A stretch of 64,000 bases of DNA from an uncultured Glaciecola sp. (GCA_937125395.1 CAKZLI010000055.1:62001-126000), one strand, 5' to 3'. Counted from the stretch's first letter, positions 35,408-44,557 are shown. Numbers and translations are program-made. The notes: generated by a model not told the origin, from the sequence alone.

Positions 35408-37537
35408 ATGCTAAGAGCCATTTTTCCCGATACGCCCCCATATTTTCAATTACCCCGTCTTGCACTCAGCATAACCCTCATAGCAAGTGCTATAAATACA
35501 GCTTATGCCCAAAGTACAGAGCTTGAAGAACGCATTATTGTTACTGGCGTATACAGCCCTGTATCAGTTCTTGCTGCAACAACAAACATAGATATCCTCA
35601 GCTCACAAGAGATCAATCGCGTTGCCCCTTCGCTTCCAGCTGATATTCTTAATCGTCTCACCGGCGTGCATATTCAGACAAATAATGGCATGGACTCACT
35701 TCCATCTTTGCGCTCTCCTGTTCTAACTGGACCTGGTGCTGGGGGGGCGTTTATTGTCGCTCAAGATGGAATACCCACTCGTGCTGCAGGGTTTGCTAAT
35801 AATAATAGTTTGTCAGAGTTAAATCTATCTAGTGCAACGCGCGTTGAAGTTGTTCGCGGACCAGCAAGTGCTATATATGGGTCTAATGCCGTGCATGGGG
35901 TCTTTAATATGTTAAGCGCTGAACTTACGGCAGCAAATGCAATTCGAGTATTACTTGATAAGCAACAACGTCAATTTGAGACCCAATTCAGTAACGATGA
36001 TCTTGGCTTAGCTTATCAATATATAAATGATAAAGGATTTCGAGCTGACAGTGGGTTTGTGTCGAACAAAATTGACACTAAGCTATCATCACAGATTGGC
36101 GAAGCGACGGTGACATCGACATTTTCAGGGTTCAATGTCGATCAAGACACTGCAGGGTTTATTTCATCAGCTGACAATGGACAATGCTTTACTACTAGTT
36201 ATGCTGATGCCACATTATATCGTGATCGTGCGGTAATGAATCTAAATTGTGACCCCGATGCATTTCGTCAATGGTCTAGTGTGCGCTTAAATTCTCGCTG
36301 GCAATGGCAGTTAAATGATACAGAACAACTGACAATTACACCCTATTACCGTAATAACAACATGACATTTAGACAACATTATTTACCCTCTCGTGCCATT
36401 GAAAATAATAGTCATTCAAGTGTTGGTATTAACTCTCGTTATGCTCAGTCCATCTCCGAACGTTTAGATATTGTCACAGGAATCAACCTAGAACATACAA
36501 TTGGAACACTTAAGCAGACCCAAGATATCCCTAGTCGTTTTAGCTTTGGAAAAGCTAGGCAACAAGGTTTGCATTATAATTATCAAGTCAATGCGCAGAA
36601 TATTGCTCCTTTTATTCAAGTAACTTACTTACTAAATAACACAATCAGTATTGATACCAGTATTCGCTGGGATAACACGAAGTATGATTATACTAACACG
36701 ATTGCTGATGGCACGACGCAAGCCGATGGAACAAGTTGTCAGAAAACGGATGGTTCAGCCGTTGCTTGTTTATTTTTGCGGCCTGGCGACAGGACAGATA
36801 GGTTCTCGAATGAATCACTTAAAATCGGTGCAACATGGCTAATCAATCCTAATTCATCATTGTATAGCGCCATCTCAACAGGATTCAGAGCTCCGCAAAC
36901 AACCGACTTGTATCGCTTACAAAATCAACAAGACATTGGCCAAATAAAATCAGAGCGTGTGGATAGTTACGAAATTGGTTACCGCTATCAAACAAAGGAA
37001 CTAAATTTAGAACTAGTGGGTTATGATATGCGAAAAACCAACTTCTTTTTTCGAGATGCGTCTGGCTTGAATGTCACCGACGGAAAGACAGTGCACCAAG
37101 GCATTGAAGTATCCGCAGATTATTCTCTATCTTCTGTGTTCTCAATCACAGGGAGTGTGACCTTGTCGGCGCATCAATACGACTTTAATCGGCTAAATTC
37201 AGGAGTAGTCAAAGGTAATGAGATTGATACTGCCCCATCGCAATTGAGTAATGTGCAATTATTGTGGACGCCAACGAATGCTCTGAACGTAGAAATAGAG
37301 TGGCTACATATCGGTAATTACTACCTTGATCCCGCAAACGAACATACGTATAAAGGACATGAGCTCATCCATGCCCGGACTCATTTTGCACTGACACCTG
37401 ACGTAACATTAACCGCTAATATTGAAAATATTACGGATACTAAATATGCATCACGAGCGGATTATGCATTTGGTTCTTATCGCTTCTTTGGTGGACAACC
37501 AAGAACAATAAAATTAGGCTTGAGTATGGCGTTTTAA
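35408..37537 (+). CDS. TonB-dependent outer-membrane receptor
   Basis: 709-aa receptor with a signal peptide ending near residue 34 (NTAYA-Q), a TonB-box-like EERIIVTG, a plug domain (~50–165: ADILNRLTGVHIQT, VEVVRGPASAIYGSNAVHGVFNM) and a beta-barrel that ends in aromatic-rich strands (KLGLSMAF). The terminal Phe is typical. The STRUCTURE resembles iron-siderophore or cofactor receptors, but the substrate cannot be read from sequence. No TonB/ExbBD or siderophore gene is adjacent, and I see no good Fur box upstream. It stands alone next to the repeat-bounded block. Confidence 0.88.
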   Translation: MLRAIFPDTPPYFQLPRLALSITLIASAINTAYAQSTELEERIIVTGVYSPVSVLAATTNIDILSSQEINRVAPSLPADILNRLTGVHIQTNNGMDSLPSLRSPVLTGPGAGGAFIVAQDGIPTRAAGFANNNSLSELNLSSATRVEVVRGPASAIYGSNAVHGVFNMLSAELTAANAIRVLLDKQQRQFETQFSNDDLGLAYQYINDKGFRADSGFVSNKIDTKLSSQIGEATVTSTFSGFNVDQDTAGFISSADNGQCFTTSYADATLYRDRAVMNLNCDPDAFRQWSSVRLNSRWQWQLNDTEQLTITPYYRNNNMTFRQHYLPSRAIENNSHSSVGINSRYAQSISERLDIVTGINLEHTIGTLKQTQDIPSRFSFGKARQQGLHYNYQVNAQNIAPFIQVTYLLNNTISIDTSIRWDNTKYDYTNTIADGTTQADGTSCQKTDGSAVACLFLRPGDRTDRFSNESLKIGATWLINPNSSLYSAISTGFRAPQTTDLYRLQNQQDIGQIKSERVDSYEIGYRYQTKELNLELVGYDMRKTNFFFRDASGLNVTDGKTVHQGIEVSADYSLSSVFSITGSVTLSAHQYDFNRLNSGVVKGNEIDTAPSQLSNVQLLWTPTNALNVEIEWLHIGNYYLDPANEHTYKGHELIHARTHFALTPDVTLTANIENITDTKYASRADYAFGSYRFFGGQPRTIKLGLSMAF

Positions 37538-37567
37538 GCTGTTGTTCGACTTGGTATCACAGCAATA

Positions 37568-37747
37568 CTAGTTATTACTATCAGCAATCATCTCTTTGTA
37601 TTTATAATAGGCGATGATTTCTAACTGCTTTTCATATTCATCGATGGATTGGATCACCACTTCAGCTTTACCGTTTAATTTAATAATGAGTGCATCTTGC
37701 AGTGCTGTAACGTTATCGCGGTTGGGTTTTAGCGCAGTCTCAGTCAT
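37568..37747 (-). CDS. Phd/YefM-like antitoxin, apparently orphan
   Basis: 59-aa protein. AAGGA lies eight bases before the ATG. The segment NGKAEVVIQSIDEYEKQLEII resembles the core of Phd/YefM antitoxins (NG.PVAVV.S..DYE), and the charged C-terminal helix would be the toxin-binding part. The N-terminal DNA-binding part is short compared with the family. No toxin gene lies next to it: upstream is a monooxygenase operon on the other strand, downstream the end of the TonB receptor. It could be a solitary regulator or the remnant of a pair. Confidence 0.6.
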   Translation of the reverse strand: MTETALKPNRDNVTALQDALIIKLNGKAEVVIQSIDEYEKQLEIIAYYKYKEMIADSNN

Positions 37748-37892
37748 CAGTAAAATCCTTGTTTACGTAAATGGGGTGCTTTTAAAAATATAGTTCAAAT
37801 ATTAACCTTTTGTACAGTATTTTTTTTTGAGGCTATTTCTGGTCTAATGCCGTAAGTATATTAATAACAATAATAAAATAAGCAGGGGTCAT

Positions 37893-39353
37893 ATGTCGTT
37901 CGATCACAAGGTGATTATTATAGGCAGTGGGTTTGGTGGACAAGCTGCAGCAATTAATTTGCAAAAAATAGGCATTACTGATTTCGTCATGCTAGAACGA
38001 CGGGCGTTTGCCGGCGGAACTTGGTTACAAAACCGGTATCCCGGCGCTGCCGTTGATGTGCAATCTCCACTGTATTCCTTGGCTGACATGCCCTACCCTT
38101 GGACGCAGATGTTCGTTACTCAACCAGAGTTAGCACAATATACTCAAGCCGTGTTTGCACAGTTTGCACTGACGCCTCATATTCAATTAAATCAAAATGT
38201 GAATGCAGCGCGTTGGGACGCACAAGCTCAACATTGGTTTTTAACCATTAATGACACCCACACGTTAACAGCACAATATATCATCAATGCCACGGGGCCA
38301 TTATCATCCCCTGTTATTCCTGATTTTCCCGGCAAGTCGACATTCACCGGAACAAGTTTCCATACTAATGACTGGCCTAAGGATTTAGATCTCACAAAGC
38401 AACGCGTTGCTGTTGTCGGCAGTGGTGCTTCCGCGGCACAAGTTATTCCAGCCATTGTTGATGACGTTGCAGCATTACATGTGTTTCAACGCAGCCCTCA
38501 TTGGATTGTTCCTCGTCCAGACATCTCATTTCCACGTTGGTTACAACGCTTATTAGGGCATAAATGGATATATAATACAATCAGACGTCTCATCTACTGG
38601 GGCTTAGAAACACGCGTGTTAGGCTTTAAATATTCATCATTTATTCTTAATTTATTTGCAGGTGGGCCGGCCAAGCGTTTATTAAAAAAACAAGTACCCG
38701 ATCTCAAGATACGCAAATCGCTAACCCCCGATTATACGATTGGTTGTAAACGCATTATTTTATCGAACACATATTATCCTGCAATCATGCGAAAACACAC
38801 TCAGTTACATACACAAGATAATGGCATTAGTGAAATCACACCAACCGGCATTATCAGTGCCGACGGAACAGATATCCCATTAGATATAATTGTTTATTCC
38901 ACTGGGTATGATGCGACTGATGGATTGATTTCTTATCCAGTGACCGGACAAAATGGCACGCAGCTCAGTAATGTTTGGGCCGATTATCCACGTGGCTATC
39001 TAGGTACATCAGTGCCTGATTTTCCCAATTATTTTATCGTGACAGGCCCTAATACTGGTATTGGCCATACGAGTGCAATATTCGTCATCGAAGCGCAAAT
39101 GCATTACATCATGCAAGCTATTCAATACGTCGAAAAGAATCACAAACGCAGCATCGAACCAACCGTAGAAGCGGAAGCGCAATACACAGATATGGTACAT
39201 CGAGAAATGACGGGAACCGTCTGGCATAATGGTGGGTGTAATAGCTGGTACAAGAGTGCTTCTGGCAAAGTCATCGCTATGTTTCCTGGATTCTCATTTA
39301 GTTTTAAACGCTTGTGTAAAGCGTTTAAAGTGACCGACCACATTATTCAATAA
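37893..39353 (+). CDS. Flavin-containing monooxygenase, Baeyer–Villiger type
   Basis: 486-aa FAD/NADPH enzyme that would insert oxygen next to a ketone to form an ester or lactone. FAD motif IIIGSGFGGQAAAINL at the N-terminus and GGTWLQNRYPGAAVDVQS follow the class B pattern. The Baeyer–Villiger fingerprint FTGTSFHTNDWP is at about residue 150, and the NADPH motif VGSGASAAQV at about 178. The start is supported by AGGGG upstream. It begins an operon with an SDR (10-bp gap) and an alpha/beta hydrolase, which together could take a secondary alcohol through ketone and ester to alcohol plus acid. Confidence 0.88.
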   Translation: MSFDHKVIIIGSGFGGQAAAINLQKIGITDFVMLERRAFAGGTWLQNRYPGAAVDVQSPLYSLADMPYPWTQMFVTQPELAQYTQAVFAQFALTPHIQLNQNVNAARWDAQAQHWFLTINDTHTLTAQYIINATGPLSSPVIPDFPGKSTFTGTSFHTNDWPKDLDLTKQRVAVVGSGASAAQVIPAIVDDVAALHVFQRSPHWIVPRPDISFPRWLQRLLGHKWIYNTIRRLIYWGLETRVLGFKYSSFILNLFAGGPAKRLLKKQVPDLKIRKSLTPDYTIGCKRIILSNTYYPAIMRKHTQLHTQDNGISEITPTGIISADGTDIPLDIIVYSTGYDATDGLISYPVTGQNGTQLSNVWADYPRGYLGTSVPDFPNYFIVTGPNTGIGHTSAIFVIEAQMHYIMQAIQYVEKNHKRSIEPTVEAEAQYTDMVHREMTGTVWHNGGCNSWYKSASGKVIAMFPGFSFSFKRLCKAFKVTDHIIQ

Positions 39354-39363
39354 GGTAGCGAAC

Positions 39364-40206
39364 ATGTCACAAACAGAATTTTATAATAATAAAACCGTCG
39401 CAATTACCGGCGCATCGTCAGGAATGGGACGCAGCTATGCCCTCCTGTTAGCGCAGCAAGGGGCAAATGTTGTATTAGGCGATGTTGCACAAGAAGGCTT
39501 GCAAGAAACAGTCGCTTTAGTTCAAGCGATACCCGGTGTTCAGGTTGTGTCTATGCACTTAGATGTTAGTGATGAGGCACAGTGGGATGCATTTAAAGAA
39601 CTATGTGAGTCTCGCTTTGGTGGCTGTGACATGCTAATCAATAATGCCGGTATCGAAGGGGCAACCAAGCCTGTTTGGGCAAGTAGCACAGCTGCTATCA
39701 AACAAACCATGGATATTAACTTTTATGGTGTTGTATATGGTTGTCGAGCTTTCTTACCGCTGCTAGTTCACCGTCCTTGGGCAGCCATTGTCAATGTGTC
39801 AAGCATATTTGGCTTTATTGGTACACCCAATGCTTCTGATTATTGTGCCAGTAAATTTGCAGTGCGTGGATATACCGAATCATTAATGGTTGAACTGGCG
39901 CATGTGTATCCGCAAGTACAAGTTCATTTGGTGCATCCTGGTGGGGTTGCCACCGATATTGCTCGATCAAAAGGCACCGCTAAGTTTAAACGTAAGTTTT
40001 TGACCACTCCTAGTGATGAAATGGTCAATGTCGTATTACAGCAAGTACAACGCAATACCCCACGAATTGTATATGGTAACCATGCAAAAAAAACCTACTG
40101 GCTGTCAAAACTTCTTCCCTTAACACGCTTAAAACAAATTATCAGCAAAGGGTTAAAATTAGTTGACCCTAAGGACTATGCTCCTGATCACAAAGGGTTT
40201 AAGTAA
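39364..40206 (+). CDS. Short-chain dehydrogenase/reductase (SDR)
   Basis: 280-aa classical SDR. Cofactor motif ITGASSGMGRSYALLLA (TGxxxGxG), NNAGIEG, and catalytic Ser–Tyr–Lys in VSSIFGF…YCASKFA are all present. The acidic residue after strand 2 (LGDVAQ) favours NAD over NADP. It is the middle gene of the monooxygenase–SDR–hydrolase operon, where it would interconvert the alcohol and the ketone substrate. Confidence 0.9.
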   Translation: MSQTEFYNNKTVAITGASSGMGRSYALLLAQQGANVVLGDVAQEGLQETVALVQAIPGVQVVSMHLDVSDEAQWDAFKELCESRFGGCDMLINNAGIEGATKPVWASSTAAIKQTMDINFYGVVYGCRAFLPLLVHRPWAAIVNVSSIFGFIGTPNASDYCASKFAVRGYTESLMVELAHVYPQVQVHLVHPGGVATDIARSKGTAKFKRKFLTTPSDEMVNVVLQQVQRNTPRIVYGNHAKKTYWLSKLLPLTRLKQIISKGLKLVDPKDYAPDHKGFK

Positions 40207-40235
40207 CCCGTAAGTCAGCAAAATTAAGGAATATT

Positions 40236-41162
40236 ATGATTTATTTTTTCGCCATTATTATTCTCATGGTTGTATTCGGTATGATTAAATATCCAGAGCA
40301 GTTTGGTGGATATGTTGTACGATTAACAACCACGATTGAATCCAGCTTGTATGGTTTAACCCCCACACAGGTTTCTGTTGCTGGAGTTAATTATTACTTA
40401 TTAGCAAGTAGTACCGGTAAAACACCTAAACCTGCATTATTATTACTACATGGTTTTAGCGCAGATCATACTGTATGGCTGCGTTGTGCTAAACATTTAA
40501 CCAAAGATTATCACGTGATTATCCCTGACTTAGCTGGACATGGGCAAACGGGCTATCAAGCCGATGCCAATTATTCCATACCCGCTCAAACTGAACGTGT
40601 AGCGCAACTGATTGATGTATTAGGGCTGAACCAAGTTCACATTGCTGGTAATTCAATGGGTGGCTTTATCGCTGCGCAATTTGCGATAAGCTATCCCGAA
40701 AAAACACTCTCTATTATATGTATAGACCCTGCTGGCGTAACACCGCCACAACCCAGTCAATTACAAACACTGGCACAACAAGGCCGGAATCCATTTTTTA
40801 TGGATCATGCGGAGCAGTTTCCTACATTTTTTGAGTTGACCATGGCAAAACCACCTTACATTCCTAATTCAGTCAAACTATTCAAAGCACATCAATATGT
40901 AGCCCGTCGTCCAGAACTGGAGCATATTGCTAAGGATTTTTATGATCCTGATCACCTACTGGATGAAAAGTTACAACACATTCTATGCCCTGTGTTAATG
41001 TTGTGGGGCGCAAAAGACGCCATAATTGATATATCATGTGCACCTGTTTGGCAGGAAAAGACGCAAGCGGTAAGCATTGTCTGGGATGATCTGGGTCATA
41101 TGCCGATGCTCGAAGCGCCAAAACAAACAGCCGATGAAATAATACGTTTCATTACTCATTAA
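40236..41162 (+). CDS. Alpha/beta-hydrolase, probable esterase
   Basis: 308-aa hydrolase with an N-terminal hydrophobic segment (~1–18) that may anchor it to the membrane. LLLLHGFSADHTVW gives the oxyanion loop, GNSMGGF the nucleophile elbow (Ser), WGAKDAIID the acid region and DDLGHMPMLEAP the catalytic His. AAGGAA precedes the ATG. As third gene of the operon it would cleave the ester or lactone formed by the monooxygenase. Confidence 0.87.
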   Translation: MIYFFAIIILMVVFGMIKYPEQFGGYVVRLTTTIESSLYGLTPTQVSVAGVNYYLLASSTGKTPKPALLLLHGFSADHTVWLRCAKHLTKDYHVIIPDLAGHGQTGYQADANYSIPAQTERVAQLIDVLGLNQVHIAGNSMGGFIAAQFAISYPEKTLSIICIDPAGVTPPQPSQLQTLAQQGRNPFFMDHAEQFPTFFELTMAKPPYIPNSVKLFKAHQYVARRPELEHIAKDFYDPDHLLDEKLQHILCPVLMLWGAKDAIIDISCAPVWQEKTQAVSIVWDDLGHMPMLEAPKQTADEIIRFITH

Positions 41163-41208
41163 TCTCAATTAATACACAACACACTATTGCATAGGGAACA
41201 CTTAACGC

Positions 41209-42789
41209 ATGGATATCATTTTTTTGTTAGTGGCATTTGGCCTAGGATTACTCGCAAAATTCGTTAAGTTACCCCCGTTAATCGGTTTTTTGTTCGCTGG
41301 GTTTATTTTAAATGCGCTCGGTTACAGTAATAACGATACTCTCCAAGCTATTGCTGATTTGGGGATCACCATCATGCTCTTCACGATTGGCCTCAAATTA
41401 AATATTAAAGATCTACTCAAGCGTGAAGTACTGGTTGGTTCAATCTCGCATACTCTACTGTGGATTGTTGTATGCAGCGTATTGATATATGGCTTAAGTA
41501 TTTATATATCCACCACTTGGTTTAATCTGACATGGCAAACAGCCTTGCTTATCGGTTTTGCGTTTAGTTTTAGTTCGACAGTCTGCGTGATTAAAATCCT
41601 AGATGAAGCAGGTGAAACAAAAACCAGACATGGCTCTTTAGCAATTGGCATATTAGTGATGCAAGATATCTTCGCTGTGATATTTTTGGTTGTTGCAACT
41701 GGCAAAATCCCATCGCCATGGGCAATATCATTATGCTTACTAATTCCTTTACGCCCGGTGTTGCAACGTATTTTGGCTGGGTCTGGGCACGGCGAAATGC
41801 TGCCATTAACAGGCTTTATCTTTGCATTAGGTGCGTATCATGCGTTTGAATATGTTGGTGTCAAAGGCGATTTAGGTGCTTTAATCGCTGGTGTGCTCTT
41901 GGCTAGTAATGTCAAAGCAAACGAATTAGCAAAATCATTAATGGCCTTTAAAGATTTATTTCTAATTGGATTCTTTTTAACTATCGGGCTCACTGCTCTG
42001 CCATCGTTAGATTTATTGTTGGTGGCCTTGGTGTTGTGCTTACTTATCCCGGTAAAATTCGTGCTGTTTTTTGGATTGTTTATCGTCTTACGATTACGTG
42101 CCCGAACGGCTTATTTAACCTCATTAATGATGTCAAACTACAGTGAATTTGGCTTGATTGTCGGTGCTGTGGCGGTATCAAGTAGTATGTTAGACAAAGA
42201 ATGGTTAGTAGTGTTAGCCATGGCGACGGCTATTTCGTTTGTGATCACCAGTATTTTATATCAACGATCGCATGCGTATTATTTTCAATATAAAGACACC
42301 ATTAAACACTTTGAAAAACCGATCCCATTGGCACCAGATATATACCCTACCATAGGCAATGCCAAAGTACTTGTTGTCGGCATGGGGCGTGTTGGTAAAG
42401 GCGCATTTAGTGCCATTCACACTCAACTCGGCGATGAGGTCTGCGGCTTAGACTCGGATATTGATAAAATAAAGCAACTTGCCAAACTCGGTAAGAATGC
42501 AATCGTTGGAGATGGTGAGGACATTGATTTATGGGAAAACTTACCGGTCACACAGATTGAACTAGTCCTCATTGCATTGCCCTCTATTGACGACACCATC
42601 AATATAACCAAACAACTTAGACAAACCCAATTCACTGGGCGAATTGCTGCTATTGCGCGTTATGAAGACGAGGTTGAACCATTGGTTGAACAAGGTGTTG
42701 ACCGAGTATTTAACTTCTTTACCGAAGCAGGGTTAGGTTTTGCTGAAGAGTCATTGCAATGGGCAAAGGTTTGTACCGAATCAAAATAA
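41209..42789 (+). CDS. Kef/YbaL-type monovalent cation:proton antiporter (CPA2) with TrkA-N domain
   Basis: 526-aa protein. About 12 membrane helices (residues ~1–370) of the CPA2 exchanger fold, with LPPLIGFLFAGFILN, DLGITIMLFTIGLKL and VMQDIFAVIFLV. A cytosolic TrkA-N domain (~385–520) has the nucleotide-binding VLVVGMGRVGKGAF and GLDSDIDKIKQL. It probably exchanges K+ for H+ under control of NAD(H). No KefF/KefG-like partner is adjacent. The stop overlaps a Fur-like site of the bacterioferritin promoter. Confidence 0.87.
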   Translation: MDIIFLLVAFGLGLLAKFVKLPPLIGFLFAGFILNALGYSNNDTLQAIADLGITIMLFTIGLKLNIKDLLKREVLVGSISHTLLWIVVCSVLIYGLSIYISTTWFNLTWQTALLIGFAFSFSSTVCVIKILDEAGETKTRHGSLAIGILVMQDIFAVIFLVVATGKIPSPWAISLCLLIPLRPVLQRILAGSGHGEMLPLTGFIFALGAYHAFEYVGVKGDLGALIAGVLLASNVKANELAKSLMAFKDLFLIGFFLTIGLTALPSLDLLLVALVLCLLIPVKFVLFFGLFIVLRLRARTAYLTSLMMSNYSEFGLIVGAVAVSSSMLDKEWLVVLAMATAISFVITSILYQRSHAYYFQYKDTIKHFEKPIPLAPDIYPTIGNAKVLVVGMGRVGKGAFSAIHTQLGDEVCGLDSDIDKIKQLAKLGKNAIVGDGEDIDLWENLPVTQIELVLIALPSIDDTINITKQLRQTQFTGRIAAIARYEDEVEPLVEQGVDRVFNFFTEAGLGFAEESLQWAKVCTESK

Positions 42790-42803
42790 CAATCGTTATC
42801 ATT
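42785..42803. promoter_or_regulatory. Weak Fur-box-like site upstream of the bacterioferritin genes
   Basis: AATAACAATCGTTATCATT matches the GATAAT/ATTATC Fur consensus at about 11 of 19 positions and lies ~115 bp upstream of the first bacterioferritin gene, overlapping the antiporter stop codon. Iron control is plausible for these genes, but the match is weak. Confidence 0.3.
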
Positions 42804-42820
42804 AGCAACGCATTGATATT

Positions 42821-42839
42821 ATTACAAAAAATTTGTAAT
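42821..42839. promoter_or_regulatory. Perfect 8-bp inverted repeat upstream of the bacterioferritin genes
   Basis: ATTACAAA–AAA–TTTGTAAT, perfect arms with a 3-bp centre. It lies 78 bp before the first bacterioferritin start and after the antiporter stop. It could be an operator or a weak terminator; no T run follows, so an operator is preferred. Confidence 0.4.
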
Positions 42840-42916
42840 TGCGGCTAATTATCTTATACTTAACACGTGTCTTAAACTCTATAATTAATGGTATGACGCA
42901 GACCAAGGAACTTATT

Positions 42917-43381
42917 ATGCACACTACTCCGCTTGTCCTTAAGCAACTCAATATGGTGTTAACCTCAGAATTAACGTCGATTAATCAGTATTTTTTGCAC
43001 GCACGAATGTTCAAAAATTGGGGCTATGAAGCACTGAATAGCATGGAATACAAAAAATCCATTAAGGATATGAAGCAAGCTGATGCCTTAATTGAGCGAG
43101 TTTTATTTTTAGAGGGCTTACCCAACCTTCAAGCATTGGGCAAATTATACATCGGCGAAGATCCTGCCGAAATGCTGTCGTGTGACGTCAAATTCCAACA
43201 TGAACACATCGCCTTGCTGGTTGACAGTATTGAGCTGTTAGAGCAACAGCAAGATTATGTTTCACGGGACTTGTTAACAAAACAACTCGTCGATGAAGAA
43301 GAGTACCTCGATAGTTTATTAACTCAGCAACAACAAATTAGCGATATGGGCATTGCCCTGTATCTGCAAGCTCAACTCTAA
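42917..43381 (+). CDS. bfr: Bacterioferritin subunit with haem Met but without a complete ferroxidase site
   Basis: 154-aa four-helix-bundle protein. The start at 42917 is chosen for AAGGAA upstream; 26 further open codons precede it. The haem-ligand Met (Met52 in E. coli) is kept in KDMKQADALIERVLFLEGLPN, but the ferroxidase ligands Glu51 and His54 are Asp and Gln, and the EEEH motif is EEEY. This is the haem-type partner of a two-subunit bacterioferritin. It sits 11 bp before the second subunit. Confidence 0.9.
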   Translation: MHTTPLVLKQLNMVLTSELTSINQYFLHARMFKNWGYEALNSMEYKKSIKDMKQADALIERVLFLEGLPNLQALGKLYIGEDPAEMLSCDVKFQHEHIALLVDSIELLEQQQDYVSRDLLTKQLVDEEEYLDSLLTQQQQISDMGIALYLQAQL

Positions 43382-43392
43382 GGAGATATAGT

Positions 43393-43860
43393 ATGCAAGG
43401 TAAACCAATCATTATAGATGCGTTGAATAACTTATTAAGTTATGAGTTAGCAGCAATGGATCAATACTTTATACATGCTCAAATGTATGAAGATTGGGGT
43501 TATACTAAGTTATATGAACGGATCAATCATGAGTTTGATGACGAAAAAGGTCACGCTACTAAATTAATCCAACGGATGCTCTTTTTAGAAGGCAAACCGG
43601 ATATGGTGACCCGCACAGGTTATCAACTAGGCATGAATGTACCAGACATGTTAGAAAGTGATCTACGTGTTGAATATGCTGTCGCTGAGCAGTTACGCAT
43701 AACCATATCTATGTGTGAGAAAGAACGCGATTATGTCACCAGAGACATGTTACTGGTCTTATTGGATGATACTGAAATGGATCATGCGCATTGGCTCGAA
43801 CAGCAGTTAAGATTAATTAAATCTTTAGGTCTGGAGCACTATTTGCACAGTCAATTATAG
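43393..43860 (+). CDS. bfr: Bacterioferritin subunit with ferroxidase site but without haem Met
   Basis: 155-aa bacterioferritin. The ferroxidase ligands are present: Glu in LLSYELAAMDQYFIHAQM, Glu and His in FDDEKGHATKLI, Glu in VEYAVAEQ and Glu/His in DTEMDHAHWLEQ. The haem Met is replaced by Lys. It complements the upstream subunit, as in Pseudomonas and Neisseria two-subunit bacterioferritins that assemble 24-mers for iron storage. AGGAGATATAGT precedes the ATG. Its end overlaps the convergent gene at 43851 by 10 bp. Confidence 0.9.
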   Translation: MQGKPIIIDALNNLLSYELAAMDQYFIHAQMYEDWGYTKLYERINHEFDDEKGHATKLIQRMLFLEGKPDMVTRTGYQLGMNVPDMLESDLRVEYAVAEQLRITISMCEKERDYVTRDMLLVLLDDTEMDHAHWLEQQLRLIKSLGLEHYLHSQL

Positions 43861-44348
43861 CCTTGGGTAGTAAAATAAACGAATACGTTGAACGTACTGT
43901 TAGTCGATGTCTGGGGATGCTCTGGACTAATTAGAGTGTCATGCTTTTTATCGTCACCCGTTGTTAGTTGGAGTACCATGCGCCATTGCATTTGCTCTAA
44001 TTGACAACTCCCTAAGAAAAACTCACCTTGATCAGCGCTGTTCCTATGAACAGGTAACATGCCCATGTTCATATTTACCCCTTCAATATGCAGTTGCGCA
44101 ATGGATAATGTCGGTGGTAAAGAAAAGTTGACTTGCAACATCTCTTCTACGACTAAAGTTTGTGGAAAATCTATTTCTATAGTTCCCTGTTTTAATAACA
44201 TTGAACAATGACGGTCGATAACATAACAAGATGCGTCTTGTTTCGTTTCAGGCGTGTTAGTTAGCTGATAGACAGTGATGAATAAAACAACACAAACACC
44301 GATAAACAGGGCTTTTTGTAAATTTACTGATGCAACATTGTTAGCCAT
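43851..44348 (-). CDS. Membrane-anchored protein of unknown function next to ccoN
   Basis: 165-aa protein with one N-terminal membrane helix (~12–30) and a periplasmic part containing HIEGVNMNMGMLPV, GEFFLGSCQLEQMQWRMVLQL. The Met-rich GxNMxMG segment followed by a strand ending in Trp-Arg faintly recalls FixH-like proteins, and it is divergent from the cbb3 operon, so a role in oxidase or copper metabolism is possible. The family is not recognised. It shares the FNR-box region with ccoN. Confidence 0.6.
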   Translation of the reverse strand: MANNVASVNLQKALFIGVCVVLFITVYQLTNTPETKQDASCYVIDRHCSMLLKQGTIEIDFPQTLVVEEMLQVNFSLPPTLSIAQLHIEGVNMNMGMLPVHRNSADQGEFFLGSCQLEQMQWRMVLQLTTGDDKKHDTLISPEHPQTSTNSTFNVFVYFTTQGYN

Positions 44349-44382
44349 AAGTATCCACTTTGTAAATTAAAAGTTAAATGCA

Positions 44383-44396
44383 TTGACCTTGATCAA
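44383..44396. promoter_or_regulatory. FNR box upstream of ccoNOQP
   Basis: TTGACCTTGATCAA matches the FNR consensus TTGAT–N4–ATCAA with one mismatch (C at position 5). It lies 162 bp before ccoN and 35 bp before the divergent gene ending at 44348. An FNR gene is in the window at 51771, so oxygen control of cbb3 is well supported. Confidence 0.8.
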
Positions 44397-44557
44397 TCAA
44401 ATCGTTGTTAGCCTACCATTTTCATTTTAAACACTATATCATTCACTGTCTAAAGCTAAAAAATTTTCTAAAACAATACAGCTAAAGCGATTGTATCTTA
44501 ATTGCGAAGAACACATTTTCAACACATTTTTTATTTTAACAATGGAAGAACGACCCG

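Noticed and set aside
35000-35410. Insertion sequence or integrase remnant at the repeat-bounded block
   Set aside because: No terminal inverted repeats, transposase or integrase motif seen.
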